A DNA stretch of 14,368 bases from an uncultured Selenomonadales bacterium (GCA_937877655.1 CALFJC010000098.1:1-14368); one strand, 5' to 3'. Positions 6,850-14,033 are shown, counted from the stretch's first letter. Notes: generated by a model not told the origin, from the letters alone. Numbers and translations: made by a program.

Positions 6850-7935
6850 ATGGGGGTAAGGTACATCAGCGGGGGCGAAAGTCACGGTTCGCGGCTCGTC
6901 TGTATTTTGGAAGGCTTGCCTGCGGGCGTCAAAGTTTCAAGCGATTTTGTCAATGCGGAGCTTAAACGTCGACAAGGCGGCTACGGACGCGGCGGGCGTA
7001 TGAAAATCGAAAGTGATTGCGTCGAATTTTTATCGGGAATTCGTTTCGGCGAGACGCTAGGCTCTCCGATAACTTTATCCGTCGAAAATCGCGATTGGAA
7101 AAATTGGCAGGAAAAAATGAGCGCGGAAGGAATTCCTTTCGGCGAAAAAGTTACAAATGCGCGTCCCGGACACGCCGATTTGACGGGCGCGGCGAAATTT
7201 GCCCGCTCGGATGTCAGAGATATTTTGGAGCGGTCGAGTGCTCGTGAAACTGCAATGCGGGTTGCGGCAGGCGCGTTGTGCAAAATTTTTCTCAAGAATT
7301 GCGGCGTGGAAATTTCGGGCGAAGTTTTGAGTGTCGGCGGAGCGACGGGCGAAGAGGAAATAAAAAATCGCATTGACGCGGCAAAATCTTTGGGCGATAC
7401 TGTCGGCGGCATTTTTGAGATAAAAATTTCGGGCGTGCCGGCGGGCTTGGGCAGTCACATTCAATGGGATAAAAAATTGGACGCAAAATTTGCGGCGGCG
7501 TTCATGTCGATTCAAGCGATAAAGGCGGTTGAGCTCGGCGACGGTTTTTCAAATGCCTCCAAACTCGGCAGTGAAGTTCACGACGAAATTTTTATTGACG
7601 ACGGAAAAATTTTTCGCAAAACGAATCGGGCGGGCGGCTTTGAAGGCGGCATGACCAACGGCGAAGATTTAATCATTCGCGCCGCAATGAAACCCATTCC
7701 GACTTTGATGAAACCGTTAAGGACGATTGACATTGCTACAAAAACTCCGACGACGGCAAGCAAAGAACGTTCGGACACCTGCGCGATTTGGGCGGCTGAA
7801 GTTGTCGGCGAGGCAATGGCGGCTCTTGTTACGGCAGATGCTTTCGTTGAAAAATTCGGCGGCGACGCGCTCTGCGATACTCTTTCCAATTTGAAAAATT
7901 ATCGCGCCCGACTTGCGAGGGATTTCGGCTTATGA
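6850..7935 (+). CDS. aroC: Chorismate synthase
   Basis: A 361-residue enzyme making chorismate from 5-enolpyruvylshikimate-3-phosphate with reduced FMN, the last shikimate-pathway step. Family signatures are GGESHG (8-13, with His12), RRQGGYGRGGRM (40-51), ARPGHADL (104-111), RSSARETAMRVAAGA (128-142), the FMN-site RAGGFEGGMTNGEDL segment near residues 257-271, and RSDTCA (307-312). Length is typical for the bacterial monofunctional form. The ATG at 6850 follows GGGAG with nine bases of spacing. The stop overlaps the aroK start by 4 nt (ATGA), showing tight coupling. It is the first full gene of the aroC-aroK-aroB-ogg operon. Its product is the substrate of MqnA, encoded about 3 kb away on the other strand. 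Confidence 0.97.
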   Translation: MGVRYISGGESHGSRLVCILEGLPAGVKVSSDFVNAELKRRQGGYGRGGRMKIESDCVEFLSGIRFGETLGSPITLSVENRDWKNWQEKMSAEGIPFGEKVTNARPGHADLTGAAKFARSDVRDILERSSARETAMRVAAGALCKIFLKNCGVEISGEVLSVGGATGEEEIKNRIDAAKSLGDTVGGIFEIKISGVPAGLGSHIQWDKKLDAKFAAAFMSIQAIKAVELGDGFSNASKLGSEVHDEIFIDDGKIFRKTNRAGGFEGGMTNGEDLIIRAAMKPIPTLMKPLRTIDIATKTPTTASKERSDTCAIWAAEVVGEAMAALVTADAFVEKFGGDALCDTLSNLKNYRARLARDFGL

Positions 7936-8450
7936 AAGACAATGTAATTTTAACGGGCTTTATGGGGACGGGCAAAACAAGTCTCGGAAAACTTTTGGCA
8001 ACAAGACTCGGCAGACCGTTCGTTGACATTGACAAAAAAATTGAAGACGAAGCGCATATGTCCATCCCGAAAATTTTTGAGAAATTCGGCGAGGCGCATT
8101 TCCGTGAACTTGAAAAAGCGGCAGTCAAAGAACTTTGCGAAAAGCGCGGGCTTGTGATAGCGACGGGCGGCGGCACGATTAAGGACGAGGAAAATCTTCT
8201 TTTGCTGAAAAATTCGGGCGTGATGATTTGTTTGACGACAGAGCCCGAAGAAATTTTTAATCGGACTGCGCGGCGCGGCGAACGTCCCGTCCTTGACGGC
8301 GGCGGCAACGAACGACTTGAAACCATAAAAAAACTTTTGGCGGAGCGGAAAAAATTTTACGACCGCGCAGATTATCAAGTTGACACGACGAATTGGTCGC
8401 CGATTCAAATTATCGATGACATCTGCAAACATTTGCGGCAGTTTAGCTGA
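7932..8450 (+). CDS. aroK: Shikimate kinase
   Basis: A 172-residue P-loop kinase phosphorylating shikimate at the 3-hydroxyl with ATP. It has the Walker A motif GFMGTGKTS (9-17), the Mg/shikimate-binding Asp32 and Asp34 in VDIDKKIE, Arg58 in FRELE, the GGG loop at 79-81, and the LID segment RRGERPVL (114-121). Length is normal. The start codon overlaps the aroC stop (ATGA). The TGA stop at 8448-8450 lies at the edge of the following inverted repeat, whose first base is 8449, so the repeat begins inside the stop codon. Confidence 0.96.
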   Translation: MKDNVILTGFMGTGKTSLGKLLATRLGRPFVDIDKKIEDEAHMSIPKIFEKFGEAHFRELEKAAVKELCEKRGLVIATGGGTIKDEENLLLLKNSGVMICLTTEPEEIFNRTARRGERPVLDGGGNERLETIKKLLAERKKFYDRADYQVDTTNWSPIQIIDDICKHLRQFS

Positions 8451-8509
8451 TAGCTTATAGGAGATAGCTTATAGGAGAAAAAGCTATAAGCTACAAGCTA
8501 TAAGCTATC
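8449..8509. repeat. Inverted 7/14-mer tandem repeat between aroK and aroB
   Basis: Two copies of GATAGCTTATAG (8449-8460 and 8463-8474) are followed, after a short A-rich loop, by about four AAGCTAT-type heptamers. These include CTATAAGCTATC (8498-8509), the exact reverse complement of the first copy. The whole stretch can fold into a long hairpin in the aro transcript, between the aroK stop and the aroB ribosome site (8517-8522). There is no T-run after it, so it is not a classical terminator. Confidence 0.85.
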
Positions 8510-8530
8510 ACCTAAAAAGGAGTTGAAATT

Positions 8531-9586
8531 ATGGAAAAAGTTTTTGTCAATCTCGATAAGAACAGCTACGAAATTTTTATCGGCGAAGATATTTTGAGCG
8601 ACGTTGAAAAATTTATTTCGGGAAAAACTTTGCTCGTCACGCAGAAAAATATTTTCGACATCTGCGCAGAAAAATTTCCTTACGAAGTCGCCTTTATCCC
8701 CGACGGCGAGACGGCAAAAAATCTTCGCGAAGCCGAAAAACTTTACACGCGAGCGATTGAGATCGGACTCGACAGAAAATCTGCGATAATTGCGTTGGGC
8801 GGCGGCGTTGTCGGAGATTTGGCGGGCTTTGTGGCGGCAACTTTTATGCGCGGCATTGATCTTATTCAAATTCCCACAACGCTTTTGGCGCAGGTTGATT
8901 CTTCGGTTGGCGGAAAAACTGCCGTCAATCACGCGCTCGGAAAAAATTTAATCGGAGCTTTTCATCAACCCCGCGCAGTTTTTATCGACTTGAAATTTTT
9001 GGAGACGTTGCCTGAACGAGAAATTAAATCGGGGCTCGGCGAAGTCGTCAAATACGGCGTGATAAGCGACGAAAAATTTTTCACTTACCTTGAAAACAAC
9101 GCCGAAAAAATTTTGCAACGCGATTTGAAAACTCTGGCGCATGTCGTCAAGCGTTCCTGCGAAATTAAGGCGGACGTTGTTTCGGCTGACGAAAAAGAAT
9201 CGGGCTTGCGTCGAATTTTGAATTTCGGACACACTATGGCGCACGCGATTGAAGAGGAAACTCATTACAAAAAATATCGTCACGGCGAGGCGGTGGCTGT
9301 CGGCATGATAGCGGCGGCGCAGATAAGTTTGGAGCTCGGCAAAACTTCTGCCGAAAACGTCACGCGGCTTGAAAATCTTATAAAAAAATTCGGCATGATC
9401 ACGACCTGCGCGGGGCTCGATGCCGATAAACTTTACAACGTGACTTTCAGAGACAAAAAAACTGTCGGGGGCGTCGTCAACTGGGTTTTGATGAAAAATT
9501 TCGGCGAAGTGGAAATTTCTTCCGATGTTCCCGCGCAGGTTGTCAAAAAAGTATTCGGGAGGTTGTGCAATGGAAATCAGGATTGA
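8531..9586 (+). CDS. aroB: 3-dehydroquinate synthase
   Basis: A 351-residue NAD- and metal-dependent enzyme converting DAHP to 3-dehydroquinate, the second shikimate-pathway step. It shows the NAD-binding GGGVVGDLAGF (90-100), IPTTLLAQVDSSVGGKT (114-130), and the metal ligands Glu171 (SGLGEVVKYG), His234 (NFGHTMAH) and His251 (RHGEAV). Length is typical. AAGGAG lies eight bases before the ATG. It overlaps the downstream glycosylase gene by 17 nt. The C-terminus (FGRLCNGNQD) is encoded within that overlap. Confidence 0.97.
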   Translation: MEKVFVNLDKNSYEIFIGEDILSDVEKFISGKTLLVTQKNIFDICAEKFPYEVAFIPDGETAKNLREAEKLYTRAIEIGLDRKSAIIALGGGVVGDLAGFVAATFMRGIDLIQIPTTLLAQVDSSVGGKTAVNHALGKNLIGAFHQPRAVFIDLKFLETLPEREIKSGLGEVVKYGVISDEKFFTYLENNAEKILQRDLKTLAHVVKRSCEIKADVVSADEKESGLRRILNFGHTMAHAIEEETHYKKYRHGEAVAVGMIAAAQISLELGKTSAENVTRLENLIKKFGMITTCAGLDADKLYNVTFRDKKTVGGVVNWVLMKNFGEVEISSDVPAQVVKKVFGRLCNGNQD

Positions 9587-10388
9587 AGACGACTTTGATT
9601 TAAAAAAAATAATCGACAGCGGGCAATGTTTCCGCCCTAAAGAAACTTCGGAGGGCGTGTTCAGATTTATTGTCGGAGAAAATATTTTGCACATTCGCGA
9701 GCGCGGCGAAAATCTTTTTGAGATTGATTGTTCGGCGGAAGATTGGGAGAAGGTTTGGAGAAATTATTTTGATTTGGAAACGAATTATTCCGCGATTCGC
9801 CGCGACGTAGAAAATTTTGCGGCGGGCAAACCTTACGAAAAAATTTTGTGCGACGCCGTCGAGTTCGGAAAGGGCATAAGGATTTTGAGACAGGATCCCT
9901 TTGAAATGCTGATAAGTTTCATAATCAGCCAGCGGAAAAATATTCCTGCGATAAGGGGTTCAATCGAAAAAATCTGCGCGAAATTCGGGCGGCGAGTCGG
10001 CAAAGTTTATCTTTTCCCGCGGATTGAGGAATTTTCTTCGGCGACGCTTGACGACTTGGCGGGGCTCGGCTTGGCATATCGAAACATTTACATTAAAGAT
10101 GCTCTGGAAAAAGTTGCGAGCGGCGCGATAGATTTTGTCGAGCTTGAAAGTTTTTCCGACAAAGATTTAATCGAGGAACTGAAATTGATAAACGGCGTGG
10201 GCGACAAGATAGCGAATTGCGTTGCGTTGTTTGCCTATCATCGGGTGAATCGTGCTCCCGTCGACGTATGGATTAAGCGTGCGATTGACGAAGATTTTTA
10301 TGGCGAAAATGTTTTTGAAAAATTTGGCGCGAACGCGGGCATTCTCCAGCAATACATTTTTTATTACAAGCGAACGAAAAAGCAATGA
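9570..10388 (+). CDS. OGG-type 8-oxoguanine DNA glycosylase/AP lyase
   Basis: 272 residues of the HhH-GPD superfamily with an OGG_N-type N-terminal domain (FDLKKIIDSGQCFRP at 9-23). The core has RQDPFEMLISFIISQ (107-121), then the helix-hairpin-helix GVGDKIANC (209-217) with the predicted catalytic Lys213. APVDVW (229-234) holds the catalytic Asp232. This Lys plus Asp pair matches bifunctional OGG1 enzymes, which excise 8-oxoguanine and nick the strand; alkylation-specific AlkA lacks the Lys. I see no C-terminal iron-sulphur cluster Cys motif. The ATG at 9570 has GGGAGG seven bases upstream; a longer reading from 9525 lacks such a site. Translation is coupled to aroB by the 17-nt overlap. Why a repair gene ends an aro operon is unclear. 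Confidence 0.88.
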   Translation: MEIRIEDDFDLKKIIDSGQCFRPKETSEGVFRFIVGENILHIRERGENLFEIDCSAEDWEKVWRNYFDLETNYSAIRRDVENFAAGKPYEKILCDAVEFGKGIRILRQDPFEMLISFIISQRKNIPAIRGSIEKICAKFGRRVGKVYLFPRIEEFSSATLDDLAGLGLAYRNIYIKDALEKVASGAIDFVELESFSDKDLIEELKLINGVGDKIANCVALFAYHRVNRAPVDVWIKRAIDEDFYGENVFEKFGANAGILQQYIFYYKRTKKQ

Positions 10389-10532
10389 GCAATGCGTAAT
10401 TAAGATGGAAAGATGGAGAGATGGAAAGATTGAAAGTAAAAGACAGACCACTTTCCATCTTCTCATCTTTTAATCTTGCCATCTAAATTTTTGGGCGCAA
10501 GAAAATCAATTAGTAATGAGTAATGCGTAATG
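10384..10532. repeat. Octamer inverted tandem repeat flanked by heptamer direct repeats
   Basis: Near-identical stretches AATGAGCAATGCGTAATTA (10384-10402) and AATGAGTAATGCGTAATGA (10515-10532 region) are built on a TAATGMG heptamer. They flank two arms: 10403-10436 is four GATGGAAA-type octamers, and 10451-10484 is the reverse complement of four more. The arms can pair into a long imperfect hairpin. The left flank starts within the glycosylase stop codon. This is part of the 444-nt gap 10389-10832, which has no credible gene. Confidence 0.8.
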
Positions 10533-10562
10533 AAAAAGATTTACAGCGGGTGGCGAAGACAC

Positions 10563-10674
10563 GGGCGCACATGGACGTGCGCCCGCCCGCAACAGAAACA
10601 GGATGTTTCTATTGCGGGGCAAACGCCCTTTTCTTTTGCAAACTTTTCTTTTGGGCGAGCAAAAGAAAAGTTTG
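10563..10674. repeat. Cluster of three strong hairpins (REP-like or structured RNA)
   Basis: Three successive inverted repeats occur in 112 nt. GGGCGCAC/GTGCGCCC (10563-10570 and 10577-10584) has 8 bp. Arms 10586-10600 and 10604-10618 have 14 of 15 bp with loop GGA. Arms 10639-10653 and 10660-10674 have 15 perfect bp built on CTTTTCTTTT, with loop GGCGAG. None has a T-run. The third hairpin resembles dispersed extragenic repeats of the CTTTTCTTTT/AAAAGAAAAG type seen in many bacterial genomes, from memory only. Confidence 0.65.
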
Positions 10675-10771
10675 TTCAATTTACAAAGTTAAAATTGAAA
10701 TTGAAAGTTGGCGAGTAGCCGAGATGGTTTTGCGTGTCCACTTTAGAAAAAAGGGGACAAAATAAAATCAC

Positions 10772-10806
10772 AAGAGCGGCTCGGATTTCTCCAAGCCGCT
10801 CTTTTT
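10772..10806. terminator. Terminator between the aro-ogg operon and rpsA
   Basis: A stem AGAGCGGCT/AGCCGCTCT (10773-10781 and 10794-10802), extended by GGA/TCC across one mismatch, is followed by five T residues on the plus strand. On the minus strand it lies about 27 nt after the rpsA stop and is followed by a weaker T-rich stretch. It probably serves both converging transcripts. Confidence 0.75.
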
Positions 10807-10832
10807 AAATTTGCGGGAGTCTGATTAGTTAA

Positions 10833-12047
10833 TTATTCTTCAGTAGCTTTTTCTGCTTCCGAAGTTGCTTCGGCTTCGGGAGCCGCTTCAGCTTCGGCAG
10901 GCGCAACTTCAACTTTGGGCTGATAGCGTCTGTAATTCGTATTGTTGTCACGACGAGCACGATTAATCGACAACGAAATACGTTTGCGCTTCTGGTCAAT
11001 GCGCAAAATTTTAACCTTGACAATGTCGCCGACTTGGACAGCTTCTTCAGCATTTTCAATACGACGATCGCTGAGTTCGCCCATCGGGATCAAACCGTCA
11101 AAGCCGGGCTCAATTTCCATGAACGCGCCGAATTTCGCAAGCTTAACAATTTTGCCTTCGATAAGTTCACCCTCCTTGAATTGCTCCGCTTTATCGAGCC
11201 AAGGATCACGCTGAGTTTGTTTAATCGAAAGAGAAATTCTGTGCGCTTCGGGATCAACATTTTTAACATAAACCTTAACTTCCTGCCCGACTTTGAGAAC
11301 GTCGGAAGGTTGCGAAATGCGTTCCCAAGAAAGATCCGAAATATGCGCAAGCCCGTCGACGCCGCCGATGTCAATGAACGCGCCGTAATCGACAAGACGC
11401 TTTACTACTCCGTCAAGAATTTCTCCTTCGTGCAAGGTGCTGAAAACTTCCTGCTGTTTGATCTCGCGCTCATGTTCAAGAAATTGACGGCGACTCAAAA
11501 CCAAGCGACGTTTATGCGATTCAATTTCAATCGGCAACGCTTTAACCGTCTGTCCGACGTAAGGCGTCAAATCTTTTACGAAATGAAGATCCACTTGCGA
11601 GGCGGGAATAAAGCCGCGCAGTCCGTTGACGGTTGCAGTCAAGCCGCCGCGAACAACATTTGTAATTTTCGCGTCGACAGTTTCAATATCTTCGGTTTCG
11701 GGATCTTCGTTGTGATTTTTTACGGCACGCAATTCGTCCCAGACAACTTCGGCATCGGCTTTGATTTTGGAAAGCACGCCGCCGTTTTCGCCGCCGAGCG
11801 ATTGAATGTACACTTTAATTTTGTCGCCCACTTTGACGACATCTTCTGCCGAATCGGGTTCGGGAACGGCAAGTTCCTTTTTCGGAATGGCAATTTCCTG
11901 TTTGTAGCCTATGTCGACATAAGCTTCTTCGCGTTTGACTTGAACGACTGTACCTTCAACAATTTCATGTTCACGAATGTTTTGAATGCTGCCCGACTCT
12001 TCGAGAAGAGCCCCCATGTCTTCCATGTTCCTTAAATCCTCTGACAC
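10833..12047 (-). CDS. rpsA: 30S ribosomal protein S1 (four S1 domains)
   Basis: A 404-residue RNA-binding protein with four S1 OB-fold domains at about residues 28-97, 115-187, 206-276 and 292-363. Typical motifs are GLRGFIPASQV (142-152), YGAFIDIGGVDGLAHISDLS (221-240) and FGAFMEIEPGFDGLIPM (306-322). A 40-residue Ala/Glu/Pro-rich tail ends in EKATEE. Four domains is usual for Firmicute S1; the six-domain proteobacterial form is longer. It aids mRNA loading on the 30S subunit or acts as a general RNA-binding factor. The GTG at 12047 has GGGAGG ten bases upstream; an ATG at 12026 is a fair alternative. It overlaps the ispH stop by 16 nt. IspH-S1 fusions and neighbours are known in Clostridia and relatives; here they are separate proteins. 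Confidence 0.94.
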   Translation of the reverse strand: MSEDLRNMEDMGALLEESGSIQNIREHEIVEGTVVQVKREEAYVDIGYKQEIAIPKKELAVPEPDSAEDVVKVGDKIKVYIQSLGGENGGVLSKIKADAEVVWDELRAVKNHNEDPETEDIETVDAKITNVVRGGLTATVNGLRGFIPASQVDLHFVKDLTPYVGQTVKALPIEIESHKRRLVLSRRQFLEHEREIKQQEVFSTLHEGEILDGVVKRLVDYGAFIDIGGVDGLAHISDLSWERISQPSDVLKVGQEVKVYVKNVDPEAHRISLSIKQTQRDPWLDKAEQFKEGELIEGKIVKLAKFGAFMEIEPGFDGLIPMGELSDRRIENAEEAVQVGDIVKVKILRIDQKRKRISLSINRARRDNNTNYRRYQPKVEVAPAEAEAAPEAEATSEAEKATEE

Positions 12048-12853
12048 TGTTTAAAAACCTCCCCAATAATCCAGTCCGGCGTTGAGGCTCCGGCTGTAAT
12101 ACCAACTTTATTGGAATTTTTTAACCAAACAGGAGAAAGTTCCTGAGCTGTTTCTATGTGATAAGTTCTGCATTTTTTTTCGCAAAGTTGAGCGAGCCGC
12201 GTAGTATTTGCGCTGTTGCGTCCTCCGATGACCAACATGACATCAACTTTACTCGCGAGCTCCAGTGCCGCTTTTTGTATTTGATCCGTTGCCGTGCAGA
12301 TTGTTCTCAGAATTCTTATGTCTTTTGATTTGTCAAGAAGGAGCGAAACCATCTTAACAAAATTCTCGCCGCTCACGGTTGTTTGAGAAACTATTCCGAG
12401 TTTTGGACAGGGCGGAAAATTTTTTGCGTCCTCTTCCGTCTCCAAAATAGTTGCCCGATTGCCCGACCACTCGAAAATGCTTTTTACTTCGGGATGATTT
12501 TTTTCGCCGATTATGACGACTTGCCGTCCGTCCTTCGCCAATTCCTTCGCTGAAAGTTGCGCTTTTTTTACATGCGGACAAGTTGCGTCGACCAAATTTA
12601 ATCCCTTTGCCTTTGCCTTTTCGTAAATCTGCGGTCCCACGCCGTGTGAGCGAATTATTATCGTACCCTCCTCCATAGCCGTTAAATCTTCGACTGTGCC
12701 GACCCCCCTCGACTTCAGCCGTTCAACCATTTGCGGATTATGGATTATAGGTCCCAATGTACAACTTTTCCCATCCGCGTGCTCTTCGGCAATTCTTATC
12801 GCCCGCTTGACGCCGTAGCAAAATCCTAAACACTCCGACAAGATTACTTCCAT
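12032..12853 (-). CDS. ispH: 4-hydroxy-3-methylbut-2-enyl diphosphate reductase (IspH/LytB)
   Basis: A 273-residue 4Fe-4S enzyme, the last step of the MEP isoprenoid pathway, reducing HMBPP to IPP and DMAPP. The three cluster cysteines are visible: Cys12 (GFCYGV), Cys92 (DATCPHV) and Cys186 (RTICTATD). Substrate-site residues His38 (PIIHNP), His120 and Glu122 (NHPEV), and the SHGV segment near 69-72 are present. Length is slightly short of the E. coli protein but normal for Firmicutes. The ATG at 12853 has an AGAGG-type site close upstream. It is the first gene of an ispH-rpsA operon driven by the promoter at 12923-12951. Confidence 0.96.
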   Translation of the reverse strand: MEVILSECLGFCYGVKRAIRIAEEHADGKSCTLGPIIHNPQMVERLKSRGVGTVEDLTAMEEGTIIIRSHGVGPQIYEKAKAKGLNLVDATCPHVKKAQLSAKELAKDGRQVVIIGEKNHPEVKSIFEWSGNRATILETEEDAKNFPPCPKLGIVSQTTVSGENFVKMVSLLLDKSKDIRILRTICTATDQIQKAALELASKVDVMLVIGGRNSANTTRLAQLCEKKCRTYHIETAQELSPVWLKNSNKVGITAGASTPDWIIGEVFKQCQRI

Positions 12854-12922
12854 ATTCCTCTGCCACCTGTCTGATTGGCTTTGACAAATAAAAAATCCTC
12901 AACATGTCAATAACCTGCATTT

Positions 12923-12951
12923 AATATAGCATAATCATTTTTCGCAGGCAA
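12923..12951 (-). promoter_or_regulatory. Promoter for ispH-rpsA
   Basis: On the minus strand TTGCCT (12951 to 12946) and TATATT (12928 to 12923) are 17 bp apart. The predicted start near 12916 gives a leader of about 63 nt. A TTGACA at 12905-12910 lies further downstream but lacks a matching -10. Confidence 0.65.
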
Positions 12952-13029
12952 TAACTTTGAGAAAAATTTTTCAAAATTTCAAGCCATTATGCAACGTCCT
13001 ATAAAGGAGTAACCTTATTTGCCGAAAAA

Positions 13030-13062
13030 AATCCTGCCGAGTTTCTTCGACGGGATTTTTTT
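13030..13062. terminator. Bidirectional terminator between ispH and the RTX-like gene
   Basis: The stem ATCCTGCCGA/TCGACGGGAT (10 bp, one wobble and one mismatch) has T-runs on both strands. It probably ends the minus-strand RTX-like gene. The 12854-13122 gap otherwise holds only the ispH promoter and the heptamer repeat. Confidence 0.65.
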
Positions 13063-13063
13063 A

Positions 13064-13124
13064 ATTAGGAATGAGGAATTAGGAATGAGGAATGAAAACC
13101 TCCTAAAACCTAACACCTAATTTT
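13064..13124. repeat. Inverted heptamer tandem repeat after the RTX-like gene
   Basis: The left arm (13065-13094) alternates AGGAATG and AGGAATT heptamers, four in all. The right arm (13099-13124) has CCTAAAA, CCTAACA and CCTAATT heptamers. Partial complementarity allows a hairpin. The right arm runs into the stop codon of the RTX-like gene (13123-13125). It shares its sequence with the repeat at 53-120. Confidence 0.75.
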
Positions 13125-13995
13125 ATTTCTTGACGAGTTTTGTTCCGCTGACTTCGTAGGAGTCGCCGTTGACATTGAAAGTTGTTGCGGAAAAATCTTT
13201 CAAAGTAATTGCTTTGGCGGTTGAACCAACTTTGAAATAAATTTCGGTCTTGGCTTTGTTTAGGGACGTCGAGAAAGTGCCCGTGATTTGTAACAGATCG
13301 TCCTCGTCGAAACCGAAGATAACGTCCTTGCCGTCGCCCGAAGCGTAAATAAATGTTTCGTCGCCATAACTGCCCCAGAGACTGTCATTACCCTTGCCGC
13401 CGTTGATTGTCACCGCGTCGCTATTATCCAAGCTGATTTTGTCGTTACCTGCTCCGCCCGCGATGGAAACGCTGTCGCCCCAGCTGTTGTAAATCGAATC
13501 ATTACCTGCGCCTGCGTTGATTGTCACATTGTCGCCGTAATTTTCGATGGGGTCATTGCTGGCGAGCGCGCTAAGAGTAATGTTGCTGAGATAGTTTGTA
13601 ACAGAATCTTTACCCTTTGTGAATTTGAAATCGGGCTTAATACTGAACTTAACGGCTTTACCTTTGGAATTGACGATATTGACTTTATCAAATCCCGCCT
13701 TGCCTGTCAACGTGACGACGTTTTTTCCGACCGTCAAGAATAATTCTGAACCGTTTGTTGTGATAACGGAATTCATTGTTCCCGACGCAATTTTAAGCGT
13801 TGAATTATCCATAAAGCCTTCGATAAAATCGTTGCCGCCGCTGTAACTAATCAAAACGTTGGATTCGTAATTTTCAATGTAATCGTTGCCTGCGCCCACG
13901 CTGATTGTAACCGAGTTGCCGGAATTTTCGATTGTGTCAGCTTTGGCAGTGCCCTTGACGACTTTGCCGTCATCGTAATTGCTTTTCACAGCCAT
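13123..13995 (-). CDS. Degenerate RTX-like (hemolysin-type calcium-binding) repeat protein
   Basis: 290 residues, no cysteine seen, no N-terminal signal peptide, rich in Asn, Gly, Asp and Ser. The sequence is built from GAGND-type turns. An N-terminal group has AGNDYIEN and GGNDFIEG. A central group, after a non-repetitive insert of about 85 residues, has SNDPIEN, AGNDSIYN, AGNDKISL and KGNDSLWG. Units are mostly 18-19 residues, one GxGND turn plus one GDNVTI-like turn, not uniform GGxGxDxUx nonapeptides. FIYASGDGKDVIFGFDEDD near the end resembles the capping segment of RTX proteins. A calcium-bound beta-roll, possibly exported by a type I system, is inferred; no exporter genes are nearby. 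The ATG at 13995 has GGAGAGG six bases upstream; a TTG at 14013 is less likely. Confidence 0.8.
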   Translation of the reverse strand: MAVKSNYDDGKVVKGTAKADTIENSGNSVTISVGAGNDYIENYESNVLISYSGGNDFIEGFMDNSTLKIASGTMNSVITTNGSELFLTVGKNVVTLTGKAGFDKVNIVNSKGKAVKFSIKPDFKFTKGKDSVTNYLSNITLSALASNDPIENYGDNVTINAGAGNDSIYNSWGDSVSIAGGAGNDKISLDNSDAVTINGGKGNDSLWGSYGDETFIYASGDGKDVIFGFDEDDLLQITGTFSTSLNKAKTEIYFKVGSTAKAITLKDFSATTFNVNGDSYEVSGTKLVKK

Positions 13996-14033
13996 GAAAA
14001 TCCTCTCCTTCAAATCAGAAAAAATTTTTCACC

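Noticed and set aside
10713..10735. tRNA-like GCGAGTAGCCGAGATGGTT resembling a class II tRNA 5' half
   Set aside because: No anticodon arm, T-arm (GTTCGA) or matching acceptor strand follows.
10523..10765. 80-codon plus-strand ORF in the ogg-rpsA gap
   Set aside because: It runs through the hairpin cluster, has unusual composition and no ribosome site, and translates repeat sequence.
11034..12035. Long 333-codon plus-strand ORF opposite rpsA
   Set aside because: Antisense shadow of a clear ribosomal S1 gene; Phe/Asn-rich low-complexity translation.
12905..12910. TTGACA on the minus strand as an ispH -35 box
   Set aside because: No acceptable -10 at 16-18 bp; the promoter at 12923-12951 fits better.
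12738..12920. 60-codon minus-strand ORF overlapping the ispH start in another frame
   Set aside because: Most of it lies inside ispH, which has unambiguous cluster cysteines; no independent support.
13015..13120. Short plus-strand ORF after AAAGGAG starting TTG at 13019
   Set aside because: It reads through a terminator and the heptamer repeat; no protein-like sequence.
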